Source: Pedobacter ginsengisoli
GTDB taxonomy: Bacteria > Bacteroidota > Bacteroidia > Sphingobacteriales > Sphingobacteriaceae
Reading direction: 5' to 3'
DNA: 64,000 nucleotides
NCBI RefSeq assembly: GCF_030244015.1
Contig: NZ_JASSYX010000004.1
Span: forward strand, 434,001 to 498,000
Notes under the pieces: generated by a model
What the model saw: only the letters and a program-made list of their open reading frames with translations
Databases searched by the model: none
Told to the model about the DNA's origin: nothing
Shown here: piece after piece, positions 1-9,287 of the stretch
Layout: each line of letters begins with the position of its first letter
Numbering within the stretch: the stretch's first letter is position 1
Made by a program: the position numbers and the translations under genes

Positions 1-49
1 TAACCTCTCTTCCAAACCCACCTGCCCCGATTATTGCTATTTCTTTCAT
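1..49 (-). CDS. PglD/NeuD-like sugar O-/N-acyltransferase, N-terminal fragment
   Basis: Only the first 16 codons are inside the window; the gene continues beyond base 1. The translation MKEIAIIGAGGFGREV carries the glycine-rich nucleotide-binding loop (GAGGFGRE) that opens PglD/NeuD-type left-handed beta-helix acyltransferases. The ATG lies 4 nt after the TAG stop of the PglC-like transferase, with AGGA about 6 nt upstream as a ribosome site. A PglC-like enzyme followed by a PglD-like acetyltransferase is a well-known gene order for making and loading an acetylated amino sugar. A generic NAD-binding Rossmann protein cannot be excluded from 16 residues. Confidence 0.7.
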   Translation of the reverse strand, partial: MKEIAIIGAGGFGREV

Positions 50-53
50 ATAT

Positions 54-656
54 CTATCCTTCAAATTTAGACATTGTAGCTTGACCATCTGCTGAAATCC
101 CTTCTTTGATAATCACTTTTTTTAGGGTTAAAAAAACGATTTTCAAATCTAACCAAAAACTTACATTATCAACATAGTAGACATCCAGTTTAAATTTTTG
201 ATCCCAGCTGATTGCGTTTCTACCATTTACCTGTGCCCAGCCAGTTATTCCAGGTTTTACTTCATGTCTCCTCGCCTGTTCTTTAGAATAGAGTGATAAA
301 TATTCCGGCAATAATGGCCTTGGACCAATTAAACTCATTTCCCCTTTTATGACATTTAATAGTTGCGGAATTTCATCTAAGGAAGTTTTGCGCACAAATG
401 CACCAATCGGCGTTAATCTTAGAGCATCTGGAAGTAACACCCCATGATCATCACATTTATCATTCATCGTTTTAAACTTCAAAATGCTGAAAAGCTTTCC
501 CTTTTTTCCAGGCCTAGTTTGAACAAAAAACGGTTTACCTTGATTTGCAAAGTACAAAAACACAGTTACCAGTATAAATATTGCGCATAGCAAAACGAAT
601 GCAATAACACTTATAAGTAAATCAAAAAGTCTTTTCCCTGCAGTTTTATAAAACAT
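54..656 (-). CDS. PglC-like initiating phosphoglycosyl transferase (bacterial sugar transferase family)
   Basis: Predicted to transfer a sugar-1-phosphate from a UDP-sugar to undecaprenyl phosphate at the inner membrane, starting the repeat unit of the region-1 polysaccharide. The 200 aa length fits the small monotopic PglC type and not the large WbaP/WcaJ type with extra N-terminal membrane segments. Visible features: basic KRLFDLL followed by one hydrophobic re-entrant segment (about 11-36), FKTM at 61-64, the catalytic Asp-Glu pair at 94-95 in TSLDEIPQLLNV, GPRPL at 111-115, and KPGITGWAQVNGR at 134-146. Its start overlaps the end of the upstream glycosyltransferase by 11 bp, and a PglD-like gene follows 4 nt after its stop. 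The exact sugar is not readable from sequence. Confidence 0.9.
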   Translation of the reverse strand: MFYKTAGKRLFDLLISVIAFVLLCAIFILVTVFLYFANQGKPFFVQTRPGKKGKLFSILKFKTMNDKCDDHGVLLPDALRLTPIGAFVRKTSLDEIPQLLNVIKGEMSLIGPRPLLPEYLSLYSKEQARRHEVKPGITGWAQVNGRNAISWDQKFKLDVYYVDNVSFWLDLKIVFLTLKKVIIKEGISADGQATMSKFEG

Positions 657-1812
657 AGCAAGATTTTAGTTGTTCATCATACTCTTTAAGAAGAAGCGAC
701 CATAGCCTTGTTTGTTCGTATCTATCAACGATCATATTCCTGGCTTTAGAAGCCATTAATTGATAAAAATTTTCATTCAGCAATAATTTCTCCATTGCTG
801 CGTATATTGCATCAGAGTTTTTAACTTGAATTACTATTCCGTTAATGTTATTAATTACGATTTCATTGCATCCATTAATATCAGTTACTATTGAAGGCAA
901 ATCAAAGCATCCTGCTTGCATTGGAACGTTTGGAAACCCTTCTCTATAGGACGGAAAAACAAGCGCTTTACTTAGCGATAAGTAGGGCCTAACATCAGAT
1001 TGATAGCCAACGGTTAAAATGCTTTTATTTGATGAGATCTCGTTAAGACATTCTTGAGAAAGCGGGTCCAAGTCTCTTTCCTCAGAACCCACTAACAAAA
1101 GTTTAGCATTTGGGTTAGTGTTACTCAGCTTGGCAAAAGCTCGCACAAGTTCTTCAATTCCCTTATCCCTTACCAATCTCCCAATAAAAATAAAAACAAA
1201 ATCAATATCACTTAATCCTAATGAGTCTTTTAGCGCTTTGGCTTTTTCATCGAGATCTGGACACCTTTTAAACAACTCAGTATCTATCCCGTTACTGCTG
1301 CCGTCACCAATGACTTTTAAAATTTTTTCAGAGGATAGTTTTTTTTCAATAATAATTTTTTTTAATCCAAGAGAGTTAGGGTAGACTGCTGAAGCACATG
1401 CATATGTTATTTTTTCTACGAGATCCAAAAGTAATCTTTTTACTCCTCTAGCCTCCAGAAGAGGTAAGCCAGCCACTGTATGAAACCTATGTTTTATCCC
1501 GGCTAATTTAGCTGCAATCATTCCAATTGTCCCTGCTTTTGGTGTATGGGTATGAACAATCAGTGGCTTTTCCTTCTTTAGGAAGCGATAGAGTTGAACC
1601 AGTGCTCTGAGATCAGCCAACGGTGTAATCTTTCTTGTCAATTCTACACAGAATGTCCGAACCCCTTCTTTAGATCCTACTTTCTCAAGTCCCTTTCGAT
1701 CAGATGAAACAGCTATAACTTCAAAATATTGATCCATGAATCGCAACTGATTCTCTAAAAGTTTTTCCAGAGATATTGGTATGGTGGTTATACGTACTAA
1801 TTTTGATTTCAT
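646..1812 (-). CDS. GT4-type glycosyltransferase
   Basis: A 388 aa GT-B fold enzyme, probably cytosolic and membrane-associated, adding one sugar to the lipid-linked repeat unit. The N-terminal half has HTHTPKAG (87-94), a typical acceptor-side loop of this family. The C-terminal half has the donor-binding GRLVRDKG (211-218) and PSYREGFPNV (287-296). In the usual E-x7-E pair the first Glu is present (about 291) and the second position is Gln, a variation seen in some members. The gene lies 15 bp after the secreted beta-helix gene and overlaps the initiating transferase by 11 bp, so it is tightly co-transcribed. Donor and linkage cannot be inferred. Confidence 0.85.
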   Translation of the reverse strand: MKSKLVRITTIPISLEKLLENQLRFMDQYFEVIAVSSDRKGLEKVGSKEGVRTFCVELTRKITPLADLRALVQLYRFLKKEKPLIVHTHTPKAGTIGMIAAKLAGIKHRFHTVAGLPLLEARGVKRLLLDLVEKITYACASAVYPNSLGLKKIIIEKKLSSEKILKVIGDGSSNGIDTELFKRCPDLDEKAKALKDSLGLSDIDFVFIFIGRLVRDKGIEELVRAFAKLSNTNPNAKLLLVGSEERDLDPLSQECLNEISSNKSILTVGYQSDVRPYLSLSKALVFPSYREGFPNVPMQAGCFDLPSIVTDINGCNEIVINNINGIVIQVKNSDAIYAAMEKLLLNENFYQLMASKARNMIVDRYEQTRLWSLLLKEYDEQLKSCYVL

Positions 1813-1827
1813 GCAGATGGATAATTT

Positions 1828-3000
1828 CTAGTCAATCGATGTATTTGATCTCTGTTGAATTCTCCATTTAAAATTTTCCATCTCCTTTGTATGTAAAAGT
1901 TCCTTTCCACCATTTGTTCGAAAGAAAGATGCTTTGGAAATTTTAATGGCAGGACCGTTATGATAATTCCTTCCGATCTTAATTGGAAGCGTACCGTCAT
2001 GAATTTTAACATCATTTAGTATGATTTGTCCACTTATGACTTTCGCCCCTGCGTACTTCTCACGAAATCCTCCAAGAATTATACCATAAGGCGAAAACCT
2101 AGTTACTATTCTTTGCACGTTAATATTTAAAGATTTACTTTCAGGTCCAGGTAGGTTACTCAATCCTATCTGAAGTCCTGATATTTGATTATTAAAAGAT
2201 AAATAGTTTAAAATACTAATATTATCAAGGATTGCTTTATTATTATTAGGTTCAATGTCTATTCCACACATTGGCGGAACCCCAGAAGTATTGGAGACTA
2301 ATGCGTCAATTATTTTAACATTTTGGCCTCCTGTAATTGTGATCCCATTTCTTCTATTGAAATCCAATGTCGGGCGCTGAAGTACTATGTTATTTGTTAC
2401 GGTTTTAGGAGAGTTTGAGATATAGATTCCATCACCCCAACATTTTGTAATCTTAGCATTATGAATTTCTATATTTTTAGACCCTACTATTTTTATACCC
2501 ATACCCCATTCTCCCAAGGTTCCATTATGAGCTAAACGATCGCCGACTATCACAGGTGAAAAAATCTTCACATTCTGAATATCATAAATTTTTAAAATAG
2601 CATAGGATTGCAGATTACTCGGCTTAAACAGAATCTTAGTTTTGTCTTTAAATATTAATACTGAATTGCTTTTTAAGGAAAGGCCATTGGTATTAATAAG
2701 GACTGGAAAATTCGGAAATATAACACTATTGTGTGTATCAATAGCTTTTTGAATATAAGTAGTGTAGTCCACGGAACCATCTCTCACAAAGTTAGCTGGA
2801 AGGGCTTGAGTTATGTCATAACTTGTGGCGGGCAGGCTTACAGGAGCTATGGTTGGTGATTCAGTGGTTCGTAATCCTGATGCATCACGGTAAGTAAAGT
2901 TATCCTGTCCATAGGAATTAATTACTGATAAAAAAATAAGCAAAATACAATATTGCGACTTAAAAAAAAATCTAGATATGTTCTTATTATTATACTTCAT
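1828..3000 (-). CDS. Secreted right-handed beta-helix protein, pectate-lyase-like
   Basis: A 390 aa protein with an N-terminal export signal (hydrophobic core about residues 17-29, likely cleavage after SYGQ). From about 110 onward it shows repeating short hydrophobic strands (NVKIFSPVIVG, NIEIHNAKITKCWGDGIYISN, NIVLQRPTL, GITITGGQNVKII), the pattern of a parallel beta-helix as in pectate lyases and GH28-like proteins. GDGIYIS is similar to the active-site turn of several such lyases and hydrolases, but no catalytic set can be assigned with confidence. It lies inside a run of glycosyltransferase genes, with 15-18 bp spacers. It may trim, cleave or modify the polymer made by the locus, or release it from the surface. 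A purely structural role is possible. Confidence 0.75.
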   Translation of the reverse strand: MKYNNKNISRFFFKSQYCILLIFLSVINSYGQDNFTYRDASGLRTTESPTIAPVSLPATSYDITQALPANFVRDGSVDYTTYIQKAIDTHNSVIFPNFPVLINTNGLSLKSNSVLIFKDKTKILFKPSNLQSYAILKIYDIQNVKIFSPVIVGDRLAHNGTLGEWGMGIKIVGSKNIEIHNAKITKCWGDGIYISNSPKTVTNNIVLQRPTLDFNRRNGITITGGQNVKIIDALVSNTSGVPPMCGIDIEPNNNKAILDNISILNYLSFNNQISGLQIGLSNLPGPESKSLNINVQRIVTRFSPYGIILGGFREKYAGAKVISGQIILNDVKIHDGTLPIKIGRNYHNGPAIKISKASFFRTNGGKELLHTKEMENFKWRIQQRSNTSID

Positions 3001-3018
3001 AGGGCGATATTCATTAGA

Positions 3019-4131
3019 TCAATGATAAACCTTTAAGCAGTTAAATTCGATTTCTTCAATAAACTTATCTATTGATCTTGCTTCCAGTTGACGATCAAAT
3101 ATAAGCCTATTTTCCGTTGTATTAGCTTTAAGTGCTGTTTTTATTGCCTCTTCTAAGCTATTATAATCATTTGCTTTAGCTGTAATTACTCCTTCGAGCT
3201 TATCAATCCCACCTGCGCATAGGGTTGATACAATTGTGTTGTTCTGTGACATCATTTGCAACAAAACGTTTGGAAAGCCTTCGATTCTCGAAGAAACTAC
3301 ACATAGTCTTGCCTGCTTAAAATAAGGATATACGTTCTTAGTAAACCCAGGCAGTAAAACATCATTTTCTAAATTATAGCTCTTTATAAGAGACATTAAC
3401 ATTTCGCGCTGAACGCCCTCTCCTAAAATGACCAATTTTAAATCCTCATTCTCTTTTTTTATATTCACAAATGAGGAAATCAGCAAATCAAATCCCTTCT
3501 CCTGGATTAAACGCCCTGCAGTTATGATGTAGTCACCAAACCGATTCTTTATCTGATCTATAATATCCTGATCACCTACCTGTTTAAGGTTTTCTAAATC
3601 GATCGGATTAGGCATGGTTACAATCTTGATGTTCTTTTCAAGATAGGGCAACGATTCTACTAATTGCTTTTTCATGAAGTCTGTCTGGCAAATCAGTAAG
3701 TCCAAAGATGAGTAGCCAATAGCATATTGAATTTTAAAAAGCAGCAATTTTGCACCAATGAATCTGTGAAAAATGGAAGTTGATTCTCTACCTACGAAGT
3801 ATTTTTTATGAAGCAGCCTTATTCTAACAAAGAATCCTAAGAGTCCAGTCAGGTGAACATGTGAAGTAAAAATGAAATCGAATTTATATCTTCTCAATGA
3901 TGACAAATTTTTAAAAAAATCTATCAAACCAGCCCTTTCTGTTTTACTCTGTGTGTAAAATAAGGTTACATTAGAATATGCCTCTAGGTCCTCCCATCCT
4001 AAATCATTCTTCCTTTTTAAAAAAAGGACGAATACGTTGACGCCAAGTTTTAAATAATGGTGTGCCACCATTTTTAAATATTGTTCCGCTCCTCCAAGAG
4101 AGTCATTTGGCAAAGCTATTAAAATGTTCAT
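3019..4131 (-). CDS. GT4-type glycosyltransferase
   Basis: A 370 aa GT-B enzyme. The start ALPNDSLGGAEQYLKMVAHH (after three residues) has the G-GAE acceptor-domain motif of GT4 proteins. The C-terminal domain carries TAGRLIQEKGFDLLI, GEGVQREML and SSRIEGFPNVLLQMMS, the donor-binding E-x7-Q/E region. It overlaps the downstream end of the acyltransferase gene by 4 nt and precedes the beta-helix gene by 18 bp. Expected to act at the cytoplasmic face of the inner membrane in assembly of the region-1 repeat unit. Donor sugar unknown. Confidence 0.85.
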   Translation of the reverse strand: MNILIALPNDSLGGAEQYLKMVAHHYLKLGVNVFVLFLKRKNDLGWEDLEAYSNVTLFYTQSKTERAGLIDFFKNLSSLRRYKFDFIFTSHVHLTGLLGFFVRIRLLHKKYFVGRESTSIFHRFIGAKLLLFKIQYAIGYSSLDLLICQTDFMKKQLVESLPYLEKNIKIVTMPNPIDLENLKQVGDQDIIDQIKNRFGDYIITAGRLIQEKGFDLLISSFVNIKKENEDLKLVILGEGVQREMLMSLIKSYNLENDVLLPGFTKNVYPYFKQARLCVVSSRIEGFPNVLLQMMSQNNTIVSTLCAGGIDKLEGVITAKANDYNSLEEAIKTALKANTTENRLIFDRQLEARSIDKFIEEIEFNCLKVYH

Positions 4132-4673
4132 AGTTTCTCTAAAAATGGCTTGTAATCAGTCGAGGTAACCTTGGTTATACGGGACTTAAAATCAATTGAA
4201 AAATCCATATCTGCTTCTGATATGTATTGCATCAGCATTTTCTCTTTTAATTCATCGAAAGACCCGATGATTTTAGCTGGGACGCCAGCAACAATGCTTC
4301 CTTCGGGTATAGACTTTGTCACAACTGATCCGGCTGCAACAATAACATTATTCTCAATTTTAACTCCTGGCATAATTATACTGTCTAGTCCTAAGAAAAC
4401 ATTATTGCCAATTGTAATTCGGTTGAAATAATATCTTCTTCCTTTCTGATCCTTCATTAATCCGGCAGCACCATCATGAGTGATGAATTTTACTCCATTT
4501 GCAATAGTTACAAAATTCCCGATTGTTATCAAAAAAGGCTCGCTCCCCCAATCAGTTGTATAGATCCTGTTATTGCTACCTAAAGTAACTCCCACAAATA
4601 TGGCAAAACCCCGTCTACCTTTAGTGTGCAAAACTAACATTCCAACTAGTTTAAAAATTAAACGTCTTAACAT
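4128..4673 (-). CDS. Hexapeptide-repeat O-acetyltransferase (WcaF/LacA type)
   Basis: A left-handed beta-helix acyltransferase. Hexapeptide-like repeats run through the middle (ITIGNFVTIANGVKFI, ITIGNNVFLGLDSIIMPG, VKIENNVIVAAGSVVTK), ending in the family signature IVAGVPAKIIG. A candidate catalytic His is in KFITHDGA. Expected to transfer acetyl from acetyl-CoA to a sugar of the repeat unit. The reading frame can also begin at a TTG 15 nt upstream (4688), which would overlap the preceding stop as TTGA; I chose the ATG giving MLRRLIFK because it is a standard codon, but coupling at the TTG is possible. A C-terminal tail of about 35 residues after the helix is unassigned. Confidence 0.82.
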   Translation of the reverse strand: MLRRLIFKLVGMLVLHTKGRRGFAIFVGVTLGSNNRIYTTDWGSEPFLITIGNFVTIANGVKFITHDGAAGLMKDQKGRRYYFNRITIGNNVFLGLDSIIMPGVKIENNVIVAAGSVVTKSIPEGSIVAGVPAKIIGSFDELKEKMLMQYISEADMDFSIDFKSRITKVTSTDYKPFLEKL

Positions 4674-4684
4674 TGCGATTATTT

Positions 4685-5803
4685 TCAATTTAAATTGATA
4701 CCAAAATGGCTGTTTAGAGCTTTATTTAGTAACTTAATATAATTATCACCTGAAATAGTAGCCTGAGCATTTTCCTTGCATAGTTCGCGTAAACTTAATT
4801 TATCTTTGACATTGAAATACCATCTCAATCCCTCCTTTAGATCACTTAGTTGATTATCTCTGAATATATATGCATTTTCAAGGTGATCTAAATACCATCG
4901 GGTCCCACAGGTATCCGAACAAATAACCGGTAAACCGTATGAAATCGCCTCTAACACTACTATGCCAGCGGGCTCGTTACTTGCAGGTAGTACGAAGATA
5001 TCCGTGCCCTCGTAAAAATTACCTATTTCTTCGTGCGGTATGTTTGTATTAATTGTCACTTGCTTACTTATATTACTTACTAGTAGATATTCTTCAATTT
5101 TAAACAATTGCTCAGTATGAATTGGTGTGCTATTTTCGCCAACAATTATAAGCTCAAAATCGTATCCTTCTTCTCTCAATTCAGACAGTGCTTGTAATAA
5201 CAACAAATGTCTTTTCCGTTTAACAAACTTCCCTATCGTCATGATCTTGATAGGCCTGCTTATTTCTTTATTACAGGGCTTATTTGTATTTATTGCGAAA
5301 GGTATGTAAAATAGTCTCTGAGGCAAGTTAACCTTCCGGTTTTTGTCTCCTAAAATCGGCGTTATCCAAATTGCATCAAATATACTAAGGATGAAATTAA
5401 ACATAAATCTTCTCTTCACAGAATAGTGAGAATTCAAAGTTATTTGAGAATAAATAACAATCTTTATCCCCAGCAATCGTGCACATATCGCAGCAACCAA
5501 CGAAAACCAACGCTTAATATCTCTAACAATTAGAATATCAGGCTTTAGTCTTTTCAATTCTCTATAGTATTTTACTGGATTAGGGAAACCCCTAAACTTA
5601 TTAACACCCCCCTCACCTAAAAGGTCAATTATAAATTCAGACAACTTAGATAAAGGAAATATTTGGGGAATCAATTCTTTATGATTTTCTGTACTCCCTT
5701 GTATAATAGCATGAACATTCACTTGAGAACCATTATCTCTAAGTGCTTGAATCCAACCCACCATATTGGTGTGATAGCGTGGAACAACAAATAATATTTT
5801 CAT
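4685..5803 (-). CDS. GT4-type glycosyltransferase
   Basis: A 372 aa GT-B fold glycosyltransferase. The N-terminal domain begins KILFVVPRYHTNMVGW. The C-terminal domain has TIGKFVKRKRHLLLLQAL as donor loop and VLPASNEPAGIVVLEAISYGLP with both glutamates of the E-x7-E motif. It starts 34 bp after the EpsG-like polymerase gene and overlaps the acyltransferase region downstream. Likely one of the four GT-B enzymes that build the region-1 repeat unit; donor and acceptor not deducible. Confidence 0.85.
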   Translation of the reverse strand: MKILFVVPRYHTNMVGWIQALRDNGSQVNVHAIIQGSTENHKELIPQIFPLSKLSEFIIDLLGEGGVNKFRGFPNPVKYYRELKRLKPDILIVRDIKRWFSLVAAICARLLGIKIVIYSQITLNSHYSVKRRFMFNFILSIFDAIWITPILGDKNRKVNLPQRLFYIPFAINTNKPCNKEISRPIKIMTIGKFVKRKRHLLLLQALSELREEGYDFELIIVGENSTPIHTEQLFKIEEYLLVSNISKQVTINTNIPHEEIGNFYEGTDIFVLPASNEPAGIVVLEAISYGLPVICSDTCGTRWYLDHLENAYIFRDNQLSDLKEGLRWYFNVKDKLSLRELCKENAQATISGDNYIKLLNKALNSHFGINLN

Positions 5804-5837
5804 CCTACTTTACGAATAAAAAACTAAATAAAAAAAT

Positions 5838-7097
5838 CTAATTGCTAAAAAACTTTAAAATGTTCCCAACAACATAATCTTGATCAACAAAATTATCGAC
5901 CCAAAATGGACCACTTAAAATCGAACCGATTCCTAAGATTGGAAAAAGATAACGCATTACAGAAATAGTCCAGAACAATATAAAAATGAAACTCACTTTG
6001 CTTATATTTCTTCCCAATAGTTTATAATTCCCAAATTCCCTCTTATTCATTAGCAAAAACAGGGCGCTTAACAGCATCCATTGCCCAACCATGACGAATC
6101 TTCCTACACTCGGAATTACACTTAGTATATTAAACACCCCTATAATGTAAAAGGTGTAAAGAAAGAATCTGTTTAAATTATGATCCTGCTCGATAAATTC
6201 TTTGTTTTTCTTATAAGTCGTAAAAAAAACCAGGTTAATAGCTACTGTGTATACAAAAGTGACCATTCCTACTATAGTACCACCTGACTGATTTTCCAAA
6301 TCTGCGTTCAGATAAATCTCAGCCCTTCTAAAAATTATCTCTGGCAAATATTGACTCGCGATATCACTAAACTGACTTGCACTGACCCCAAATAAAAAAA
6401 AACTTCCGATATAGACGTAGATAATTCCAGATTTAAAACTCCTGACAATCAAAAATATCATCGAGAGTCCAATAATAAGATAAAACGAAAAATGGGTAAA
6501 AGGGGCAAGAACTATAAATAAAAATCTCTTATAACTCTTCTCATAAATAAGGGGCAATACCCCAAACAAAAACAACTGTGAAGCTGTCCAAAAGTCAAAC
6601 CCGTTTATATTCCACAAGGGAATTACAAATGTCAAGCCGATAATAAGCCACATGCTGCCCTTCCGCTGAGTAATTTTAACATGTCGATATAAATAATCAA
6701 TATTTCTAGAGAAAAAATACCCAAAGAATAAGCCATAAGCCATAAACAAAAAATGATAGTCGTTGGTATATTGTGATACGGTAACGGAAATGACATTTTC
6801 TACAAATTCGATATGGCCACTGTTAGAAAAGAAATTTAAGTATAAGTCAGCCAACGAAAAATCAGCATTATAAAATTCTAGAAACTTATTCCGATAAACC
6901 ACCATATCTCCCATGGAATCAAGATTTATCTGTAATGTATATCCCAAGAAAGCCGCAAAACCCCAAACAACATTTTTGGCCCAACTCTTTTCATAATTAA
7001 ACAAAGCGGTCACATAAGCTACTAACGGAGAAAAGAAATACAAAAGCGCTGCGAACAGCACAAATTTATTTTTCTTTATATGGATAGGGTTCGCCAA
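5838..7097 (-). CDS. EpsG-family polysaccharide polymerase (Wzy role)
   Basis: A 419 aa integral membrane protein with about ten hydrophobic segments spread along its length and loops rich in Tyr, Asn and Arg. It matches the general layout of EpsG/Wzy proteins, which polymerise flipped lipid-linked repeat units on the periplasmic side. The residues NLDSMGDMVVYRNKFLEF near 60 resemble the conserved D-x-x-x-Y/R region of EpsG. The start codon is TTG (MANPIHIKK), 2 bp after the stop of the upstream gene; no in-frame ATG lies nearby. A second polymerase of the same family sits in the other locus, supporting two separate polymers. Confidence 0.8.
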   Translation of the reverse strand: MANPIHIKKNKFVLFAALLYFFSPLVAYVTALFNYEKSWAKNVVWGFAAFLGYTLQINLDSMGDMVVYRNKFLEFYNADFSLADLYLNFFSNSGHIEFVENVISVTVSQYTNDYHFLFMAYGLFFGYFFSRNIDYLYRHVKITQRKGSMWLIIGLTFVIPLWNINGFDFWTASQLFLFGVLPLIYEKSYKRFLFIVLAPFTHFSFYLIIGLSMIFLIVRSFKSGIIYVYIGSFFLFGVSASQFSDIASQYLPEIIFRRAEIYLNADLENQSGGTIVGMVTFVYTVAINLVFFTTYKKNKEFIEQDHNLNRFFLYTFYIIGVFNILSVIPSVGRFVMVGQWMLLSALFLLMNKREFGNYKLLGRNISKVSFIFILFWTISVMRYLFPILGIGSILSGPFWVDNFVDQDYVVGNILKFFSN

Positions 7098-7099
7098 AA

Positions 7100-8203
7100 T
7101 TAGAGGGCTAAGAGATTCTTAACAACATTTTTTATATTATAATCCTCCATGTTAGTGAAGCTGTACTTTTTTGAATAATCTCCACTGAAAAACTCATCCA
7201 GAGCAATCTCATCTACAGAATTATTACTTAACGAGAGCACTGGTCTGTCTGTCAAATAGTAGTCAATTAACTTACTTGGAGATTGAACTACCGAAACATT
7301 GTTAATATTTATTAAAAAATCCATCTTCCTTAATTCGATAAGCAAATCTTCGCGCGGAATATACTTTTTCAGTATAAACCGCCCTTCTGCCCTTTTCAAA
7401 AAAGGGTTAACCAGATCGAAGTTGGACGAATATATGACAAATTTAAATGGTGTATCAAGATTTACCAAATATTCAAATAATTTCCTTGGATCTCGTTTGT
7501 CCTTGTAAAAAGCCCCAGCGTAGGCGAAAGTAGGGATTTCATTTTTTATATAAGTTAGCTGATCTGACCTATCCTTATCGAAGTCAAAACCTTGGGGAAT
7601 AACTTTAATTTTATGTCGAAATTCAGGATAATACGAGTCAATCGCATCCTTAATTGGAATTGTGATGAAATCAGCATATTGACAAAAAAGCCTTTCAAAT
7701 TTTTCCAAAAACTTTGCATGTTTATGAAAGGGGTTACCCATAAAAGGATCCCCACAATCGGCTATCCACTTCTTGGTTAGCTTTGGATTATTTCTAATCG
7801 CCTTAGCAACTCCCCAGTGAATAGGATGCGGTTTCGCGATAGATATTATCAGATCATAATCGTTATGCTTTTTTAAAATTTTTTCCGTAATATTCATAAA
7901 AAAGATATCTGGAAAAGCATATTGATCTGACAACCCAGATTCGACAGAAATTTTAAGAATAAGCTTTTTCCAAAAGGGTATTGTTCCTTCTGGAGGTTTA
8001 GTAAAAAACGTTCGTCCTAAGTCCAAAATTTCAACATTATACTGTGCTTCGAAAGAATTGTGAACCTTATCATTTCTAGGCGTGAGTACGGTAACCGAAT
8101 GGCCGGACCTCGCTAACTCTTTCACCAACTCTGTTGCACGCGTAGAACGTGGACCATTTACAGGATAAAAAGACTTTGTTATAAGTAATATTTTCTTACT
8201 CAT
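7100..8203 (-). CDS. GT-B glycosyltransferase
   Basis: A 367 aa protein starting KKILLITKSFYPVNGPRSTRA, typical of GT4-like enzymes with a SYPP-like N-terminal loop. The middle has PQGFDFDKDR and TFAYAGAFYKDKRDPRKLFEY, resembling the donor-site start of the second Rossmann domain. The classic E-x7-E region is weak: FLININNVSVVQSPSKLIDYYLTDRPVLS stands in its place, a layout seen in divergent GT4 proteins of capsule loci. Its start overlaps wecB by 8 bp. Good confidence in the fold, low for the specific substrate. Confidence 0.78.
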   Translation of the reverse strand: MSKKILLITKSFYPVNGPRSTRATELVKELARSGHSVTVLTPRNDKVHNSFEAQYNVEILDLGRTFFTKPPEGTIPFWKKLILKISVESGLSDQYAFPDIFFMNITEKILKKHNDYDLIISIAKPHPIHWGVAKAIRNNPKLTKKWIADCGDPFMGNPFHKHAKFLEKFERLFCQYADFITIPIKDAIDSYYPEFRHKIKVIPQGFDFDKDRSDQLTYIKNEIPTFAYAGAFYKDKRDPRKLFEYLVNLDTPFKFVIYSSNFDLVNPFLKRAEGRFILKKYIPREDLLIELRKMDFLININNVSVVQSPSKLIDYYLTDRPVLSLSNNSVDEIALDEFFSGDYSKKYSFTNMEDYNIKNVVKNLLAL

Positions 8204-9287
8204 ATATTTTTACAATTTGGTCAACTATTCGCTCAGCAGTTTTACCATCCCATAATGGAGGAATACTCCCTTTTTTCCATTTACCGTTAAATAATTTATC
8301 AAAATAGGGCTTGATGTTGGCAGGATCAGTGCCAATGAGTTCGTTTGTTCCGATTGAAATTGTTTCAGGACGCTCTGTATTATTTCTAAGTGTAATACAA
8401 GGTATTCCCATAACTGTTGTCTCCTCAGTAATACCTCCTGAGTCAGTAACAACTAATTTTGCTCTTTCTACCAAAAAATTAAATTCCAGATAACTTAATG
8501 GTTCAATGAAATGCAAATTTGGTGCATTAATACCCAAGTTAGCTAAATTTTTTGCTGTTCTGGGGTGTACAGGGAATATAATTGGGATCTGTCGGCTATT
8601 AACTATGATTTCCTCAAGCAGCTCTTTCAATTGTGCTTCCTGATCCACGTTTGCAGGCCTATGCAAAGTCAAAACTAAATATTCACCAGTTATCAAATTG
8701 ATTCTATCCCAAATTTCGGGTGCGACAAATCTCTGTCTATTTTTCAAGAGAGTGTCTATCATCGTATTTCCAACAAAGAAAATGCGCTCATCTTCGACAC
8801 CAGATCTTCGCAAATTATCCCCTGCTACTTCCGAGGTAGTAAAGAAATAATTGGTGATGCTGTCAGTAACCAACCTATTAATTTCTTCCGGCATTGTCCA
8901 GTCACCAGACCGTATGCCGGCTTCAACATGCGCGACTTTAATTCCCATCTTTTGTGCGGTAATTGCACACGCCATAGTTGACGTTACATCACCAACGACC
9001 AGTACAAGATCAGAAGGATGCAAGGTTAACTCTGCTTCAAATCGAATCATAATTGCCGCAGTCTGCTCAGCTTGAGTTCCCCCACCCGCTTCTAAGTTAG
9101 AATGGGGCACGGGAATTCCGAGCTGCTCAAAAAAATCTCCCGACATTTTTTTGTCAAAGTGTTGTCCTGTGTGAATCAGCCTAAATGAAATATTTACATT
9201 GACCTTTTGCGATAGTTGTAATGCATGAACTATCGGTGCAATCTTTATAAAATTTGGCCGGGCACCGGCAATTATTGTAATTCTCAT
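8196..9287 (-). CDS. wecB: Non-hydrolysing UDP-GlcNAc 2-epimerase
   Basis: Interconverts UDP-GlcNAc and UDP-ManNAc in the cytosol. The 363 aa length matches the family. Motifs in order: GARPNFIKIAP (8-18), GDVTSTMA (99-106), HVEAGIRSGDWTMPEE (120-135), TLHRPANVD (207-215), HPRTAKNL (241-248), TDSGGITEE (281-289) and NNTERPE (302-308), the uridine and phosphate binding set of WecB-type epimerases. It lies between the acyltransferase (4-nt overlap) and a glycosyltransferase (8-nt overlap). The product UDP-ManNAc could be used directly or after oxidation; the TviB-like enzyme of the same operon is closer to UDP-GlcNAc dehydrogenases than to WecC, so ManNAcA formation is not established. Confidence 0.92.
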   Translation of the reverse strand: MRITIIAGARPNFIKIAPIVHALQLSQKVNVNISFRLIHTGQHFDKKMSGDFFEQLGIPVPHSNLEAGGGTQAEQTAAIMIRFEAELTLHPSDLVLVVGDVTSTMACAITAQKMGIKVAHVEAGIRSGDWTMPEEINRLVTDSITNYFFTTSEVAGDNLRRSGVEDERIFFVGNTMIDTLLKNRQRFVAPEIWDRINLITGEYLVLTLHRPANVDQEAQLKELLEEIIVNSRQIPIIFPVHPRTAKNLANLGINAPNLHFIEPLSYLEFNFLVERAKLVVTDSGGITEETTVMGIPCITLRNNTERPETISIGTNELIGTDPANIKPYFDKLFNGKWKKGSIPPLWDGKTAERIVDQIVKIYE

